Source: Kofleriaceae bacterium (GTDB lineage: Bacteria > Myxococcota_A > Polyangia > Haliangiales > Haliangiaceae). Taken from it: a stretch of 64,000 bases of DNA. This document shows positions 61,174-64,000 of the stretch, one piece after another. The stretch's first letter is position 1. Each line of letters opens with the position of its first letter. The stretch spans positions 122,002 to 186,001 of the forward strand of contig JACKDR010000017.1 in the NCBI GenBank assembly GCA_020633495.1. The letters are read 5' to 3'. A program made the position numbers and the translations under genes. The notes beneath the pieces were generated by a model that was not told where the DNA came from, made no database searches, and saw nothing but the letters and a program-made list of their open reading frames with translations.

Positions 61174-61358
61174 CCCGGGCGACGGGGCGCAAGCGTGGTC
61201 ACATGTCGCGGCCGAGGTGATCGCCGGCGCCGGCGCGAGCGGCCTTGACGGCGTCGCGCGGGCGCCTCAACTCGGCCGCGTCGTGGCGGTGATCGGGTCT
61301 CGCGCTGGCGTCGATCCGGCGCGGCTCCGGCGCGGCTCAGGCGCGGCTCCGGCGCGGC
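61174..61358. other. Intergenic stretch with a 22-bp tandem duplication
   Basis: This gap of 185 bases lies between the kinase start and the aldehyde dehydrogenase stop. A 22-bp unit beginning GCGCGGCTCCGG is repeated twice at about 61319-61362. I see no gene in it. Confidence 0.4.
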
Positions 61359-62912
<1,554 letters not shown>

Positions 62913-62921
62913 CGCGCGCGC

Positions 62922-62927
62922 ACCTTA
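62922..62927 (-). promoter_or_regulatory. -10-like TAAGGT before aldehyde dehydrogenase gene
   Basis: Minus-strand TAAGGT ends nine bases before the ATG at 62912. Confidence 0.45.
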
Positions 62928-62948
62928 CTACAGGCCGGCCGGCGCGGT

Positions 62949-62954
62949 TACCAT
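62949..62954 (+). promoter_or_regulatory. -10-like TACCAT before potassium channel gene
   Basis: TACCAT ends twelve bases before the ATG at 62967, in a 54-base divergent gap. Confidence 0.4.
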
Positions 62955-62966
62955 CGGCGAGCCTGC

Positions 62967-64000
62967 ATGGAGTCGAGCATCCGCAACCGGCTGATCGCCG
63001 GATTCCTCGCCATGCTGGCGGTCATCGCGGGCGGGACGATCGGCTACTACGTCATCGGCGACGGCCGCTGGCCGTGGGGCGACTGCCTGTACATGACCGT
63101 CATCACCGTGACCACGGTCGGGTACGGCGAGGTCCTGCCCGACATGGACTCGGTGCCCTACGCCCGGCTGTTCACGATCGTGCAGCTGGTGTTCGGCACC
63201 GGGGTCCTGGTCTACTTCGCCTCGACCATCACGGCGTTCATCGTGGAAGGCGACCTCAAGCGGGTGCTGACCTCGGGGCGCCTGCGCAAGCGGATCAAGA
63301 AGATGAAGGACCACGTCATCGTCTGCGGCGCCGGCTCGACCGGCCGGCACATCATCGAGGAGCTGATCGCGACGCTGACGCCGGTCGTCGCGATCGACAC
63401 CAACGAGGACGAGCTCAAGGAGATCCAGCAGAAGCACCCGCGCGCCGCGTTCGCCTACGTCGTCGGCGACGCCACCGACGACGACGTCCTCGCCCAGGTC
63501 AACCTCGGCGAGGCCCGCGGCCTGGTCGCGGCGCTGTCCGGCGACAAGGACAACCTCTACGTCGTGGTGTCGGCGCGGCAGATGAACGCCCGGGTCCGGA
63601 TCATCGGGCGCTGCGCCGAGATCACCCACATCGAGAAGCTCAAGCGCGCCGGCGCCGACGGCGTCGTGTCGCCCAACTTCATCGGCGGCATGCGCATGGT
63701 CTCGGAGATGGTGCGGCCGTCGGTGGTGCGCTTCCTCGACGAGATGATGCGCGACAAGAAGAACAACTACCGGATCGAGGAGGTCACGGTCGCCGAGGCG
63801 TCGTCGCTGGCCGGCAAGACCCTGCGCGACGCCGACGTCCGCGGCCGCTTCGGCATGTCGGTGCTGGCGGTGCGCCCGGGCGCAGGCGAGGCCTGGATCT
63901 ACAACCCCGGCCCCGAGGTCCGGCTCGGCGACGGCATGGTCCTGGTCGTGATGGGCTCGCCGCAGCAGGTCCGCGACCTGCGCGACACCGCCGAGAAGCG
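62967..64000 (+). CDS. Two-TM potassium channel with RCK/TrkA domains, cut by window end
   Basis: The first 344 residues are present. Two TM segments flank a pore loop with selectivity filter TVTTVGYGE (about 50-58), as in MthK-type channels. A basic linker (LKRVLTSGRLRKRIKKMK) leads to a TrkA-N/RCK domain with Rossmann motif HVIVCGAGSTGRHIIEEL and acidic VVAIDTNEDEL, then a TrkA-C domain (IEEVTVAEASSLAGKTLRDADVRGRFGMSVLAVRPG). The RCK ring would gate the pore in response to a nucleotide or ion. The frame is open to the last base, so only a short C-terminus is missing. Confidence 0.92.
   Translation, partial: MESSIRNRLIAGFLAMLAVIAGGTIGYYVIGDGRWPWGDCLYMTVITVTTVGYGEVLPDMDSVPYARLFTIVQLVFGTGVLVYFASTITAFIVEGDLKRVLTSGRLRKRIKKMKDHVIVCGAGSTGRHIIEELIATLTPVVAIDTNEDELKEIQQKHPRAAFAYVVGDATDDDVLAQVNLGEARGLVAALSGDKDNLYVVVSARQMNARVRIIGRCAEITHIEKLKRAGADGVVSPNFIGGMRMVSEMVRPSVVRFLDEMMRDKKNNYRIEEVTVAEASSLAGKTLRDADVRGRFGMSVLAVRPGAGEAWIYNPGPEVRLGDGMVLVVMGSPQQVRDLRDTAEK

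Overview
ORGANISM. The window is very GC-rich, densely coded DNA, almost certainly from a myxobacterium-like member of the Myxococcota (Kofleriaceae or Haliangiales is my inference). The evidence is a MYXO-CTERM-like sorting tail on a secreted glucoamylase, many lipoproteins and small outer-membrane barrels, soluble Ser/Thr kinases with extra domains, a partner-switch pair, and a single-copy housekeeping set (recG, lepA, lepB, gcvP, lysC, cutA). I see no rRNA, tRNA, CRISPR array, transposase or prophage. Two genes are split by the same kind of one-base frame change in GC-rich linkers, so assembly error must be kept in mind.

LAYOUT. 1-7161 (minus) is a glucan-uptake operon: secreted GH15 glucoamylase, CUT2 sugar ATPase, a permease fused to its own xylose-type binding protein, and an outer-membrane porin. 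A starch-binding-type lipoprotein is divergent from it (7418). 8361-15180 (minus) holds a zinc-metallopeptidase lipoprotein, an M16 inactive/active peptidase pair, a saccharopine-dehydrogenase-like enzyme and a FadL-type porin. 15245-21518 holds a HEAT-like lipoprotein, a broken RHH/FHA gene, recG with a large hexanucleotide-repeat insert, and a TerC transporter. 21699-30339 holds a STAND ATPase with TPRs, a polysaccharide deacetylase, a hydroxyacid dehydrogenase followed by a frameshifted GT-like coiled-coil gene and a His-rich lipoprotein, a cupin, a Ca-type lipoprotein and an RHH regulator. 30404-38400 holds lepA-lepB, a kinase, an Asp-rich envelope protein and a HATPase/STAS switch pair. 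38582-50107 holds gcvP, a cNMP/PilZ-like protein, a GMC oxidoreductase, a Tat phosphoesterase, a TraB protein and DUF1244. 50206-64000 holds an acetyltransferase, two small barrels, a Tat amine oxidase, lysC, cutA, an HD hydrolase, a kinase-globin-hydrolase-pseudocyclase fusion, a BoxD/PaaZ-type aldehyde dehydrogenase and a two-TM potassium channel cut by the window end.

HOW IT WORKS TOGETHER. Two signals recur. First, about twenty transcription-unit heads carry a TANNNT hexamer only 6-13 bases before the start codon and no Shine-Dalgarno, which points to widespread leaderless mRNAs. Genes inside operons or with longer leaders often have good GGAGG-type sites. Second, three gaps between convergent genes (7871-8292, 41610-41669, 48649-49069) share a family of hairpin-forming repeats. 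A GGGCAC/GTGCCC hexamer microsatellite also appears in two convergent gaps and, greatly expanded, inside recG.

The most novel single gene is the four-module protein at 58381-61173. The most novel system-level signals are the convergent-gap repeat family and the compact leaderless/bidirectional promoters.
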